DNA from: Botrimarina colliarenosi
GTDB taxonomy: Bacteria; Planctomycetota; Planctomycetia; Pirellulales; Lacipirellulaceae
NCBI RefSeq assembly: GCF_007859955.1
Contig: NZ_SJPR01000001.1
Coordinates: 1,865,590 to 1,929,589, forward strand
DNA length: 64,000 nucleotides
Direction of reading: 5' to 3'
Shown here one piece after another: positions 10,272 to 19,724 of this stretch. Position numbers and translations under genes: made by a program. The notes under the pieces are model-generated. The model did no database searches, was not told the origin of the DNA, and saw only the letters and a list, made by a program, of their open reading frames with translations. The first letter of the stretch is position 1. Each line of letters opens with the position of its first letter.

Positions 10272-12953
10272 TTGACCTCAGTACTCGCCACGTCCGCGAG
10301 GGCGATCTGCCTCGCCCTGCTCGCGGCGACTTGCACGGCGGAGACCGTCGAATGGCCCGAGCCGACGCAGACGTCGCGTCCGTGGACGCGTTGGTGGTGG
10401 CACGGCTCCGCGGTTGACGAAGCGAACCTGACGCGTCTGCTCGAAGCTTACCACGACGCCGGACTCGGCGGCGTCGAGATCACCTGCATCTACGGTGTGC
10501 AGGGGGAACCCCACCCGAACCGGCGCTACCGTTCGGCCGAGTGGCGCGACGCGATCCGCTTCGCCACGCAAGAAGCGAAACGCCTCGGGATGGGAGTCGA
10601 CCTGCCGGCCGGGTCGGGCTGGCGGATGGGCGACCCCGAGCTGCCGATGTCGCTCGCGAATAGCCGGCTGGTGCTCCATCACGAGGACGTCGTTGGTCCG
10701 ACCGAGCACACGATCGAGTTCGACCGACGCGAGACGCCCCTGGCGGTGACGGCTCAGTCGACAGACGGCGAGTCGCTCGACCTGACCAAGCAACTCGACG
10801 GCCATCGTGTCGTCTGGCAGGCGCCGGCCGGAAGCTGGCGAATCGATACGGCGGCCTATCGCTGGGCGGGCGACCGGGTGAAACGCCCCGGCCCGGGCGG
10901 CGAGGGGCTCAACATCAATCCGTTCTGGAAGGAATCGGTCAGCGACTTTCTAACGCGCTTCGGCGAATCGTTTGATGGGATCGAAGGAGTCCGCGCGCAG
11001 TTCCACGACTCGTTCGAGTACGACGGCGACTGGCAGCCCGAGTTCTTCGACGAGTTCGCCCAGCGGCGCGGCTACCGGCTCGAAGAGCATCTCGCCGAAC
11101 TCGCGGGCGATGGCGACGCGGACCAGGTCGGCCGGATCAAAGCCGATTATCGACAGACGCTCGACGATTTGGTGCGAGAGCACCTCATCGGCACGTGGAA
11201 CGACTGGTCGCACGACCGCGGAATGCTGACACGGAACCAGTCGCACGGCTCGCCGGCGAATTGGCTCGACCTGTACGCGGCGGTCGATATCCCCGAGATC
11301 GAGAGCTTCGGCCGGCTCGTCGGCGGGGACGCCGACCTGCTGGTGCTCAAGTTCGCTTCGTCGGCGGCGAACGTGGCCGGCAAGCGCCTCGTCTCGTCGG
11401 AGACCGCGACATGGCTCGACGAGCACTTCAATGTGACGCTTGCCCAGATCAAGCTGATCGTCGATCGGCAGGTGCTCGCCGGTGTGAACCACGTCGTCTA
11501 TCACGGCACGGCCTACTCTCCGGCCGACGCGGCGTGGCCCGGTTGGTTGTTCTACGCGTCGACGCAGCTCAATCCCCAGAACCCGATCTGGCGCGACTTC
11601 CCGGCGCTGAACCAGTACGTCACGCGCGTGCAGTCGGTGCTACAAGCGTCGCGGCCCGACAGCGACGTGCTTCTCTACTGGCCTTTGGCCGACTTCCGGC
11701 ACGACCCGGAGGGGCTTCGCCAAAGCCTACGGGTTCATAACAGCCACGACTGGTTCACCGATCAGCCGATGGGCGCCGCCGCCCGGCAGATGCGCGACCG
11801 GGGCGTCACCTTCGACTATGTCTCGGATCGCCTCCTCGCGTCGTGCGTCGTCGGCGAGAGCGGGACCCTCCGGGCGCCCGGCGGCGACTACCAAGCGATT
11901 GTCGTACCGCGGGCGGAACGCGTGCCCCTCGAGACGATCGAGAAACTCGCCGAGTTTGCCGAGGCGGGAGGCCAAGTCGTCTTCTGGGGCGGGCTGCCCA
12001 CGAGCTTGCCGGGCCTGCAGGGCGCCGCCGACCAAGACAGTTGGCGCGACCTCCGCAGCCGCTTCGACACCGCGTCGCAGAAGCTGACGGCGAAGGCGCA
12101 CCGGGGGGACGATCTCGACGCCCTGCTCTCGCAAGCCGGTGTTCGTCGCGAGCCTTGGTCCATTGAGAACGGCATCGGGTTCGTCCGCCGCCAACACGAA
12201 GACGGCGTCGTCTACTTCTTGTGTAACGAGCAAGACGAACCGCTCGACGACTGGATCACTACTGAAGTAATGGCCGGGGGCGCCGTCTTCATGGACCCAG
12301 AGACGGGGCGGATTGGCTCGGCCCGATCCCGACCAGCGAAAGAAGGACGCCGCTCGGTACGGGTGCAGCTCGCGCCAAAGGAGTCGGTGCTGCTCGTCAT
12401 GACCACCGGCGCCGCCGATGCGCCGAGCTGGCGCTACGCCGACCCAGCGAGCGAACCGACTCCCCTCCACGGTTGGTCGGTGACGTTCGTCGAAGGCGGA
12501 CCGACGAAGCCCGCCTCCTACACCTCTGAGGCGCCCCGGCCTTGGACCGAATCGGACGACCCGGCTGCCGAGTCGTTTGCTGGCACGGCGCTCTACGCGT
12601 GCGAGTTCGACGCCCCCGCCGCGTCCGAACGCTGGCGTCTCGACCTGGGTGAAGTGCTCGGCAGCGCCGCAGTTCGCCTGAATGACGTGGAGATCGCCAC
12701 CCTGATTGGGCCGACCTTCGCGATTGAGCTCGAGGGTTTGAAGCCGACCGGCAACCGCCTTGAAGTCGAGGTGACGGGCGTCGCCGCCAACCGTCTGCGT
12801 GACCTCGACCGCCGGGGCGTGGAATGGCGGATCTTCGAAGACATCAACATCGTCGGAATCGACTACCGCCCACTCGACGCGGCGGCTTGGCCGGTTCGTC
12901 CCATGGGACTGCGAGGCCCCGTCACGATCACGCCGCTGGGAGAGACGCCATGA
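10272..12953 (+). CDS. GH106-family alpha-L-rhamnosidase
   Basis: Exported glycoside hydrolase of 893 residues expected to release L-rhamnose from rhamnogalacturonan oligosaccharides. After a signal peptide (VLATSARAICLALLAATCTA) comes the Glyco_hydro_106-like opening: RPWTRWWWHG, then LLEAYHDAGLGGVEITCIYG and VDLPAGSGWRMGDPEL. Later there are HDSFEYDGDWQPEF and ETATWLDEHFNVTLAQ segments, and a C-terminal galactose-binding-like beta domain with WRLDLGEVLGSAAVRLNDVE. The start is TTG 10272, 24 bp after the upstream stop, with GAGAG nearby. The stop overlaps the next start as ATGA. It follows two rhamnogalacturonan lyases, which fits removal of rhamnose from their products. Which residues are catalytic is not assigned here. 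Confidence 0.85.
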   Translation: MTSVLATSARAICLALLAATCTAETVEWPEPTQTSRPWTRWWWHGSAVDEANLTRLLEAYHDAGLGGVEITCIYGVQGEPHPNRRYRSAEWRDAIRFATQEAKRLGMGVDLPAGSGWRMGDPELPMSLANSRLVLHHEDVVGPTEHTIEFDRRETPLAVTAQSTDGESLDLTKQLDGHRVVWQAPAGSWRIDTAAYRWAGDRVKRPGPGGEGLNINPFWKESVSDFLTRFGESFDGIEGVRAQFHDSFEYDGDWQPEFFDEFAQRRGYRLEEHLAELAGDGDADQVGRIKADYRQTLDDLVREHLIGTWNDWSHDRGMLTRNQSHGSPANWLDLYAAVDIPEIESFGRLVGGDADLLVLKFASSAANVAGKRLVSSETATWLDEHFNVTLAQIKLIVDRQVLAGVNHVVYHGTAYSPADAAWPGWLFYASTQLNPQNPIWRDFPALNQYVTRVQSVLQASRPDSDVLLYWPLADFRHDPEGLRQSLRVHNSHDWFTDQPMGAAARQMRDRGVTFDYVSDRLLASCVVGESGTLRAPGGDYQAIVVPRAERVPLETIEKLAEFAEAGGQVVFWGGLPTSLPGLQGAADQDSWRDLRSRFDTASQKLTAKAHRGDDLDALLSQAGVRREPWSIENGIGFVRRQHEDGVVYFLCNEQDEPLDDWITTEVMAGGAVFMDPETGRIGSARSRPAKEGRRSVRVQLAPKESVLLVMTTGAADAPSWRYADPASEPTPLHGWSVTFVEGGPTKPASYTSEAPRPWTESDDPAAESFAGTALYACEFDAPAASERWRLDLGEVLGSAAVRLNDVEIATLIGPTFAIELEGLKPTGNRLEVEVTGVAANRLRDLDRRGVEWRIFEDINIVGIDYRPLDAAAWPVRPMGLRGPVTITPLGETP

Positions 12954-14410
12954 AGGCCGACGCGCTATTACGACGGTTCGCTGCTGCTTTACTCGCCATC
13001 GCGTTCGCAAGCGGCGATGGCTTGGCGGAAGAGCCGCGGATGAATGTCCTCTTCCTCATCTCGGACGACTTACGGAACGAGCTGGGCTGCTACGGCAGCG
13101 ACCTAGCGAAGACGCCCCACCTCGACGCGCTGGCCACCCGTAGCGTCCGCTTCGACAGGGCCTACTGCCAGTTCCCGCTCTGCAATCCATCGCGCAGTTC
13201 GATGCTGACCGGGCGTCGCCCAACCACCGTCGGGGTGCTCGGCAATCGCACTTGGTTCGGGGTCTCGTGCCCCGAGGCGGTGAGCCTCCCACGCCACTTC
13301 AAAGAGCAAGGCTACCAAACGCTCCGGGCAGGCAAGATCTTTCATGGGGGGATCGACGACGTCGAAGCCTGGACGGCGGGCGCCCAGCAGCGGTACTTCG
13401 GCGAAGGCGCCACGGCGCGGCCCCCGGTGCACCGAGAGCGTGGCCCCGACAACCGCTTGCTCAGCAAGACCGAATTGTCCGACCGGTGGATCGTCCTCCC
13501 GAACGACGGCGAAGGAAGCGGCGACGAGCGGATCGCGAGTCGCGCCATCGAGTACCTCCGGCAAGCGGATCCGGATGAGCCCTTCTTTCTCGCCTGTGGC
13601 TTTCACAAACCGCACAGTCCACTCGAGGCGCCGCAGCGGTTCTACGACCTATTTGACGCCGACTCGATCCCATTGCCGCCCGACTACGCACCGCGTCCCA
13701 CCGTTCCGGAAGGATTCCCGGCGGGATCAATCCGTCCATCGAACGCCGACTTGTTCGTCGGGCGCGACTCGACGCCGCAAACAGCCCGCGAAATGATCCG
13801 CGCCTACCTCGCGTCGACCGCTTGGATGGACCACAACTCGGGCCGAGTACTCGACGAGTTGGAACGCCTCGGCCTCGACGATCGGACGATCGTTGTCTTC
13901 TGGGGAGACCACGGCTATCAGCTCGGCGAGAAGGGCAAGTGGTCGAAGGCCGGGTCGCTGTGGGAGCAGGGGGTCCGTGTACCCCTCTTCATCCGGGACC
14001 CGCGAGTCGCCGGCAACGGGCAGACGTGCCCGCGTGTCGTCGAGACGCTCGACCTGTATCCGACGCTCTGCGAACTGTGCGGCCTGCCGACGCCCGAGGG
14101 ACTCGAAGGCCGTAGTCTGGCGACCTTTCTGAAAGACCCCGAGACACCCTCCGACCGCCCCGCCTACGCGGTCTGGAGCGAGGATGGCGAGCATGTCACC
14201 GGTGTCGCGATCCGGACCGAACGGTGGCGGTACGCCGAGTTCTTTGGGCGTGGCGCAGGACCGATGCTCACCGATCCGAAAACCGACCCTGCGGAAATGG
14301 TCAACCTAGCCAACGACCCTCGCTACGCCGAAACGGTCGAGCGATTGTCGAAACTCGCCAATGATTACGCCAAGGGCTGGACGCCTGAAAGCTCTGCGTC
14401 CGCCCAATAG
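12950..14410 (+). CDS. Secreted sulfatase, iduronate-2-sulfatase-like (S1 family)
   Basis: Exported type I sulfatase of 486 residues. A signal peptide (about 1-27) is followed by the metal-binding NVLFLISDDLRNELGCYG segment. CNPSRSSMLTGRRP follows; its Cys78 fits the C-x-P-S-R signature whose cysteine is converted to formylglycine. Further conserved parts are GKIFHGG, LACGFHKPHSPLEAP and VVFWGDHGYQLGEKGKWSK. The overall pattern resembles iduronate-2-sulfatase-like S1 sulfatases. ATG 12950 overlaps the stop of the GH106 gene as ATGA. Its presence in a rhamnogalacturonan locus suggests a sulfated substrate, as found in marine or halophytic plant and algal polysaccharides. That link is inferred from position only. 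No formylglycine-generating enzyme is encoded in this window. Confidence 0.9.
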   Translation: MKADALLRRFAAALLAIAFASGDGLAEEPRMNVLFLISDDLRNELGCYGSDLAKTPHLDALATRSVRFDRAYCQFPLCNPSRSSMLTGRRPTTVGVLGNRTWFGVSCPEAVSLPRHFKEQGYQTLRAGKIFHGGIDDVEAWTAGAQQRYFGEGATARPPVHRERGPDNRLLSKTELSDRWIVLPNDGEGSGDERIASRAIEYLRQADPDEPFFLACGFHKPHSPLEAPQRFYDLFDADSIPLPPDYAPRPTVPEGFPAGSIRPSNADLFVGRDSTPQTAREMIRAYLASTAWMDHNSGRVLDELERLGLDDRTIVVFWGDHGYQLGEKGKWSKAGSLWEQGVRVPLFIRDPRVAGNGQTCPRVVETLDLYPTLCELCGLPTPEGLEGRSLATFLKDPETPSDRPAYAVWSEDGEHVTGVAIRTERWRYAEFFGRGAGPMLTDPKTDPAEMVNLANDPRYAETVERLSKLANDYAKGWTPESSASAQ

Positions 14411-14434
14411 CCGAACTCTAGCTACCGAGTCGTT

Positions 14435-16513
14435 ATGCGCACGTTGCTTTTCTTGCTTACGCTGAGCGCGGTCGCCCTTCCGGTGTCGGCGCAGCGGCAG
14501 ATGGAGAACCTGTCGCGTGGCGTCGTTGCGATCCCGAACCCCGGCGGCGGCGTGTTCGTCGGCTGGCGATTGTTCGGGACCGACCCCGAGGGGATCGCCT
14601 TCAACGTCTATCGCTCGGCCGACGACGGCCCGGCGGTGAAGGTCAATGACGAACCGCTCACCGGCGCCACGAGTCTGGTCGACGCCAAAGCGGATGTCAC
14701 CGCCTCGCTGAGTTACCAAATCCGCCCCGTGGTCGAAGCGGGGGAAGTGGCCCCGGGCCAGGCGGTCCGTGCGTGGGAAGGGGACTACCTCGAGATCCCG
14801 ATCGAGACCATTGAGGGTTACCGGCCGGGCGACACCTCGGTTGCCGACCTCGATGGCGACGGCGAACTCGAGATCGTGCTCCACCAGGTCTCTCGCCCCC
14901 GCGACAACGGCTCCGCGGGCGTCACCGGCGAGCCGATCCTCGACGCCTACAAGCTCAACGGCGCGCACCTGTGGCGGATCAACCTCGGCAAGAACATCCG
15001 TGAGGGGGAGCATTACACCCAGTTCATGGTCTACGACCTCGACGGTGACGGCCGCGCCGAAGTCGCTTGCAAGACGGCCGACGGGACGGTGGACGGCGTC
15101 GGCGAGGTGATTGGCGATGCCGACAAGGACTGGCGAACGCTCCAAGAGGGGTCGCCTCGCGACGGCCGCATTCTCAATGGCCCCGAGTACTTCACCATCT
15201 TCGCGGGCGACACCGGCGCCGCGCTCAAGACGATCGACTACGTCCCCGGACGCGGGGCGATCGACGGCTGGGGCGGGATCGGCGGCAACGCGGGCAACGA
15301 CTCATACGGCAATCGCTGCGACCGCTTCCTAGCGTGCGTCGCTTACCTCGACGGCGAGCGACCGAGCGTCGTGATGTGCCGCGGCGTCTACGGCCGGATC
15401 GTCATGGCGGCGTGGGACTGGCGCGACGGCGAGCTGTCGCAGCGCTGGGTCTTCGACTCTGGGTCGAGCAGGCCTCCCTACTCGGACGCCTCGCCCTACT
15501 CGGGCATGGGGGGGCATTCCCTTTCGGTCGGCGACGTTGATTCTGATGGACGTGACGAGATCGTCTATCAGGCGATGGTCGTCGACGACGACGGCAAGGG
15601 GCTCTACTCGACCGGCCTGCGTCACGGCGACGTGATGCACCTGACCGACATGTACCCCGATCGCCCCGGCATGGAGGTCTTCACCGTCCAGGAGAACGAA
15701 GACGACGCCGAGTTGTTCCAGACCCCGGGGGCCGCAATGCGCGACGCCCGCACCGGCGAAATCCTCTGGAGCCATAGCCCGACGGTCGATGTCCCTTCCG
15801 GGATGGCGGCCGACATCGATCCGACCCACCGCGGCTACGAGGCATGGGGCGGCCCCGGGGGCCTCCGCAATTCGCACGGCGAATCGATGGGCCCCGCGCC
15901 CCGGGAGAACGCCTGGTGCATCTGGTGGGACGGCGACCCGCTCCGCGAGCTGGTCTCGCCCGGCGTCGACTGGGGGCGCTGGTACCGGTGGCGACTGGCG
16001 CAGGCGAGCCCCGGCGGCGAACCGACCGCCCGCAAAGAAGCCGACGGCGCGATCGAGCGGGCGCTTGGCTCGCGCGAAGACCGCGACGAGCGCGACACGC
16101 AACGGCGCCGGCCCGATTCGCAGCGTTCGCGGATGCCGCGTCGCCCCACGCCGACACGCGTCGTCAAATGGGACTGGGTCGGCAAGAAGTCCGATACGGT
16201 CTTCGAGTGCGACGCGATGGGCGTCAGCCGCGGCCCGGCACTGGTCGGCGACCTGCTCGGCGACTGGCGTGAAGAGATGGTGCTCGTGGCCCCGGACGGG
16301 AAGTCGCTGCGGCTCTACACGACAACGATTGAGACCGAGGTCCGTCTCCCCACCTTGCTCCACGACCCGCAGTACCGCTTGGGGCTGGCGTGGCAGAACG
16401 TCGTCTACAACAAACCGTGCCACCCGAGTTTCTACTTGGGCGACGGCATGAGCGCCCCGACGCGTCCCAAAATACGACTAGTGGGCGCCGGCGAAGCCAT
16501 CGCGATCGAGTAG
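14435..16513 (+). CDS. PL11 rhamnogalacturonan lyase, single-domain form
   Basis: Third PL11 enzyme, 692 residues, without the binding and dockerin-like modules of copies 1 and 2. It has a classical signal peptide (MRTLLFLLTLSAVALPVSAQ) leading straight into the catalytic domain (MENLSRGVVAIPNPGGGVFV, GTDPEGIAFNVYRS, VADLDGDGELEIVLHQ, VYDLDGDGRAEVACKT). Near residues 520-575 it carries a strongly charged, Arg/Glu/Asp-rich insertion with no counterpart in the other two copies, between the WWDGDPLRELV segment and the RGPALVGDLLGDWREEMV segment. The enzyme lies 24 bp after the sulfatase and is probably in the same transcript. Exo versus endo specificity cannot be decided from sequence alone. Confidence 0.9.
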   Translation: MRTLLFLLTLSAVALPVSAQRQMENLSRGVVAIPNPGGGVFVGWRLFGTDPEGIAFNVYRSADDGPAVKVNDEPLTGATSLVDAKADVTASLSYQIRPVVEAGEVAPGQAVRAWEGDYLEIPIETIEGYRPGDTSVADLDGDGELEIVLHQVSRPRDNGSAGVTGEPILDAYKLNGAHLWRINLGKNIREGEHYTQFMVYDLDGDGRAEVACKTADGTVDGVGEVIGDADKDWRTLQEGSPRDGRILNGPEYFTIFAGDTGAALKTIDYVPGRGAIDGWGGIGGNAGNDSYGNRCDRFLACVAYLDGERPSVVMCRGVYGRIVMAAWDWRDGELSQRWVFDSGSSRPPYSDASPYSGMGGHSLSVGDVDSDGRDEIVYQAMVVDDDGKGLYSTGLRHGDVMHLTDMYPDRPGMEVFTVQENEDDAELFQTPGAAMRDARTGEILWSHSPTVDVPSGMAADIDPTHRGYEAWGGPGGLRNSHGESMGPAPRENAWCIWWDGDPLRELVSPGVDWGRWYRWRLAQASPGGEPTARKEADGAIERALGSREDRDERDTQRRRPDSQRSRMPRRPTPTRVVKWDWVGKKSDTVFECDAMGVSRGPALVGDLLGDWREEMVLVAPDGKSLRLYTTTIETEVRLPTLLHDPQYRLGLAWQNVVYNKPCHPSFYLGDGMSAPTRPKIRLVGAGEAIAIE

Positions 16514-16532
16514 CCCGCCCCGCCAGGCGGGC
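16513..16532. other. Short GC hairpin after the third PL11 gene
   Basis: A 7-bp stem GCCCGCC/GGCGGGC with a 6-nt loop starts in the stop codon. No T-run follows, so it is more likely an mRNA-stabilising or attenuating hairpin inside the operon than a full terminator. Confidence 0.4.
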
Positions 16533-16580
16533 GATTGGTCGCCAGGCGAGTTTGATTAATCAGCAAGACGGAATTACCTC

Positions 16581-18113
16581 GTGACACGCTGCCTGACCCT
16601 TCTACTATTCGGCTGCCTGAGCGCAGCGGTCACCGACGCGGCGGAATGGTACGTCTCGCCGACGGGGAGCGACTCGAATCCGGGCACGCTGACGGAGCCC
16701 TTCGGATCGATCAGCCGCGGCCAGCAAGTCGCGTCGGCTGGCGATACCGTCTGGCTCCGCGGCGGCGAGTACGCCTACAGCGGGACGACCGGCAGCCAGT
16801 ACGCCGTGCTGTTCAACAAGAGCGGCGCCTCCGGCGCGCCGATCCGCTATTGGGCCTACCAAGACGAGACGCCCGTCTTCGACTTCTTCGACTACCAGCC
16901 GCTCGAGCGCATCCGCGGGTTCAGTGTCCAGGCCGACTGGCTACACTTCCGGGGGCTCGAGCTGCGCGGCGTTCAGCAGACCATCACCAACGTCAACGAA
17001 TCGTGGGGCATCCGTGTCGAGAACCGCGCCGACAACAATGTCTTCGAGCGACTCGATCTGCACCATAACGAGGGGCCCGGCCTCTTCATCGTCGATGGCG
17101 GCAACAACTTGGTCCTGAACTCGGACTCGCACGACAACTACGACCCCGACCGAGGAGGCGAAAACGCCGACGGGTTTGGCAGCCACAGCAACGACCCCGG
17201 CAATCGCTTCGTCGGCAACCGCGCGTGGAACAACAGCGACGACGGGTTCGACTTCATCAATTCGGACGCGGCTGTTACGGTCGAGAACTCGTGGGCATGG
17301 GCCAACGGCTACATCCCCGGGACGACAACCGCCGCCGGCAATGGCGCCGGTTTCAAGGCGGGCGGCTACGGCCTGAACTCGGGCACGTTCCCGGACCCCG
17401 GGAGCGTGCCCCGCAACGCGGTCATCGGCAACCTCGCGTTCGACAATCGGGTGCAAGGGTTCTACGCGAATCACCACCCGGGAGGCATCGATTGGATCAA
17501 CAACACTTCTATCGGCAACGCCCGCGGCTTTGACCTCCTCAACGACGTCGACCCCTCGATCTGGCCGGCCGATCACTACCTCCGTAACAACCTCGCCTAC
17601 GGCAACAACTCCGACCTGGCGAACGCGAATCAATCGCTGATCGACGACGAGTTCAACAGCTGGAACCTGCGGGGCGCCAGTGGTCGCGACTTCGCCAGTC
17701 TCAGCCGCGATGGCGTGGCGGGGCCGCGGATGCCGGACGGCGGCCTCCCCCGGATCGACTTCGCGCGGCTCGCCTTGGGCAGCTCGCTGATCGACGGCGG
17801 CGTAGATGTCGGACTTCCGTTCCAGGGGGGAGCCCCCGACCTCGGCGCGTTTGAAGTCAGCCTGCCAGGCGATTACAACAGCGATGGCGTCGTCGACGCG
17901 GCCGACTACACGGTTTGGCGTGACTACTTCGGGTCGCCCGCCGGGTCGCTGCCCAACGACGTCGATGGCGGGGTCATCGGCGCGGCTCAGTACGCGACCT
18001 GGGTCGCTAACTACGGCGTTGGCGGCGCGGTGGCGAACTCCGTCCCCGAGCCGGCGACCAGTATCCTTATCTCACTTGTCCCCCTGACGATGATCGCCCT
18101 GCTCCGCGATTAG
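16581..18113 (+). CDS. PL9-family pectate lyase (parallel beta-helix) with dockerin-like and PEP-CTERM ends
   Basis: Exported polygalacturonate lyase candidate of 510 residues. The signal peptide is followed by AEWYVSPTGSDSNPGTLTEP and AGDTVWLRGGEY, the usual start of PL9 beta-helices. The Ca-binding core reads NSDSHDNYDPDRGGENADGF, then RAWNNSDDGFDF and GAGFKAGGYG. A dockerin-like segment follows (DYNSDGVVDAADYTVWRDYF; second half ANYGV), then a PEP-CTERM sorting signal (VPEPATS, hydrophobic helix, short basic end), so the protein is probably processed by an exosortase and held at the envelope. GTG 16581 is the start. It should act on homogalacturonan, complementing the PL11 enzymes of the same operon. 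Confidence 0.88.
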   Translation: MTRCLTLLLFGCLSAAVTDAAEWYVSPTGSDSNPGTLTEPFGSISRGQQVASAGDTVWLRGGEYAYSGTTGSQYAVLFNKSGASGAPIRYWAYQDETPVFDFFDYQPLERIRGFSVQADWLHFRGLELRGVQQTITNVNESWGIRVENRADNNVFERLDLHHNEGPGLFIVDGGNNLVLNSDSHDNYDPDRGGENADGFGSHSNDPGNRFVGNRAWNNSDDGFDFINSDAAVTVENSWAWANGYIPGTTTAAGNGAGFKAGGYGLNSGTFPDPGSVPRNAVIGNLAFDNRVQGFYANHHPGGIDWINNTSIGNARGFDLLNDVDPSIWPADHYLRNNLAYGNNSDLANANQSLIDDEFNSWNLRGASGRDFASLSRDGVAGPRMPDGGLPRIDFARLALGSSLIDGGVDVGLPFQGGAPDLGAFEVSLPGDYNSDGVVDAADYTVWRDYFGSPAGSLPNDVDGGVIGAAQYATWVANYGVGGAVANSVPEPATSILISLVPLTMIALLRD

Positions 18114-18146
18114 ACGATCTCGGTCTCGACCCCTCGGAATACCATC

Positions 18147-19694
18147 ATGCGGCGTAACTGTCTGCTGGCGTTGGCTTGTGCTTTGGCGGCGCTCCCTTTG
18201 TCGGCGCACGCCGGTGAAGCGACCGCAACGCTTCACGGCGATCGCGATGGCGGCGTGATCAGCCGGCACCTCTACGGGCATTTCGCCGAGCACCTGGGAC
18301 GCTGCATCTACGACGGCATTTGGGTTGGCGAGGAGAGCGACATCCCCAACACGAGCGGCGTTCGGAACGATGTCATCGAGGCGCTCAAGGCGATCCAGAT
18401 CCCGAATCTCCGCTGGCCCGGCGGCTGCTACGCCGATGACTACCATTGGCGCGACGGCGTCGGCCCGCGCGACGAGCGGCCCGTGCGCGTCAATATCCAC
18501 TGGGGCCAGGTTCTCGACACCAACGCCTTCGGGACGCACGAGTTCCTGAACCTTTGCGAGCTGCTCGGCGCCGAGCCTTACCTAGCCGGCAACGTCGGCA
18601 GCGGCACGCCCCAAGAGCTACGCGACTGGGTCGAGTACATCACCTACGACGGCGACAGCGAGCTCGCCGAACTCCGCCGCGAGCACGGCCGCGAAGAGCC
18701 CTGGAAGCTCAAGTACCTCGGCGTCGGCAACGAGAACTGGGGCTGCGGCGGCGAGATGCGGCCCGAGTACTACGCCGATCTCTTCCGCCGCTACGCCACG
18801 TTCTGCCGCGACCTCAGCGGCAACCGGTTGGTACGGGTCGCGTGTGGCCCCAATGGCGGAGACCGCAAGTGGAACGCCGCGGTGCTTTCGAGGGCGTCGC
18901 GGCAGATGCAGGCCTATTCGCTGCACCAGTACACGCTCGCCGCCCCCTGGAACGACAAGCTCCCCGCCACCGGGTTCGACGAAGCGAAGTGGTTTAGCAT
19001 CCTTCATGACTCGCGCAATATCGAGAACGCGATCCAAGTCGCCGAGGAAGAGATGGACAAAGTCGATCCCAACAAACGGATCGGGCTGTTCGTCGACGAA
19101 TGGGGGACCTGGTACCGCGAAGAACCCAACACGCCGGGCTACGGCCTCTATCAGCAGAATTCGCTCCGCGACGCCCTGGTCGCCGGGATCTCGCTGCACC
19201 TGTTCCACGAGCACAACGACCGTGTCCGGATGGCCAACATCGCCCAAGTCGTGAACGTGCTGCAGGCGATGATCCTCACCGAGGGGCCCGACATGGTCCT
19301 GACGCCGACCTACCACGTCTTCGAGATGTTCAAAGTCCACCACGACGCCACCCGCTTGCCGGTGGACCTCAAGGGGCCTGATTACGAGTTCGACGGCAAG
19401 AAGACGCCGGCACTGAGCGTCTCGGCCTCGCGCGACGGGGACGGTGCGGTCCACGTCTCGATCGTCAACACCCACGCCCACGACGCGATGACGATCACGT
19501 GCGGCCTGGAGGGGGTTTCGTCCTCGGCGGTTGCGGGACGCGTGCTGACGGCTTCCGAGTTGGACGCCCACAACACGTTCGCCAAGCCCCACAACCTCGA
19601 GCCAGAGGACTTCGACGGCGCCAAGGTCGAGGACGGCGAGTTGACGGTTGAGGTCCCGCCCCGTTCGGTCGTTGTGCTCAGCCTGACGGAGTGA
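18147..19694 (+). CDS. GH51 alpha-L-arabinofuranosidase
   Basis: Exported arabinofuranosidase of 515 residues that would strip arabinan side chains from rhamnogalacturonan I. The signal peptide (about 1-22) is followed by ISRHLYGHFAEHLGRCIYDG, the LRWPGGCYADDYHWRDGVGP block, the acid/base motif GNENWGCGG (Glu196) and the nucleophile motif FVDEWGTWY (Glu318). A C-terminal beta-sandwich ends the protein. Many GH51 AbfA enzymes are cytoplasmic, so the clear signal peptide indicates extracellular or periplasmic side-chain removal. It is the last gene of the operon, 33 bp after the pectate lyase, and ends 19 bp from the convergent GH16 gene. Confidence 0.93.
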   Translation: MRRNCLLALACALAALPLSAHAGEATATLHGDRDGGVISRHLYGHFAEHLGRCIYDGIWVGEESDIPNTSGVRNDVIEALKAIQIPNLRWPGGCYADDYHWRDGVGPRDERPVRVNIHWGQVLDTNAFGTHEFLNLCELLGAEPYLAGNVGSGTPQELRDWVEYITYDGDSELAELRREHGREEPWKLKYLGVGNENWGCGGEMRPEYYADLFRRYATFCRDLSGNRLVRVACGPNGGDRKWNAAVLSRASRQMQAYSLHQYTLAAPWNDKLPATGFDEAKWFSILHDSRNIENAIQVAEEEMDKVDPNKRIGLFVDEWGTWYREEPNTPGYGLYQQNSLRDALVAGISLHLFHEHNDRVRMANIAQVVNVLQAMILTEGPDMVLTPTYHVFEMFKVHHDATRLPVDLKGPDYEFDGKKTPALSVSASRDGDGAVHVSIVNTHAHDAMTITCGLEGVSSSAVAGRVLTASELDAHNTFAKPHNLEPEDFDGAKVEDGELTVEVPPRSVVVLSLTE

Positions 19695-19698
19695 CTTT

Positions 19699-19724
19699 GA
19701 CTAACGACGGCGACTAACGACGGC
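19699..19724. repeat. 13-bp tandem direct duplication at a convergent gene junction
   Basis: GACTAACGACGGC occurs twice in succession in the 19-bp gap after the GH51 gene and into the last codons of the GH16 gene. It adds a second in-phase-looking CTA (stop on the minus strand). It looks like a small slippage duplication with no further function visible. Confidence 0.6.
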
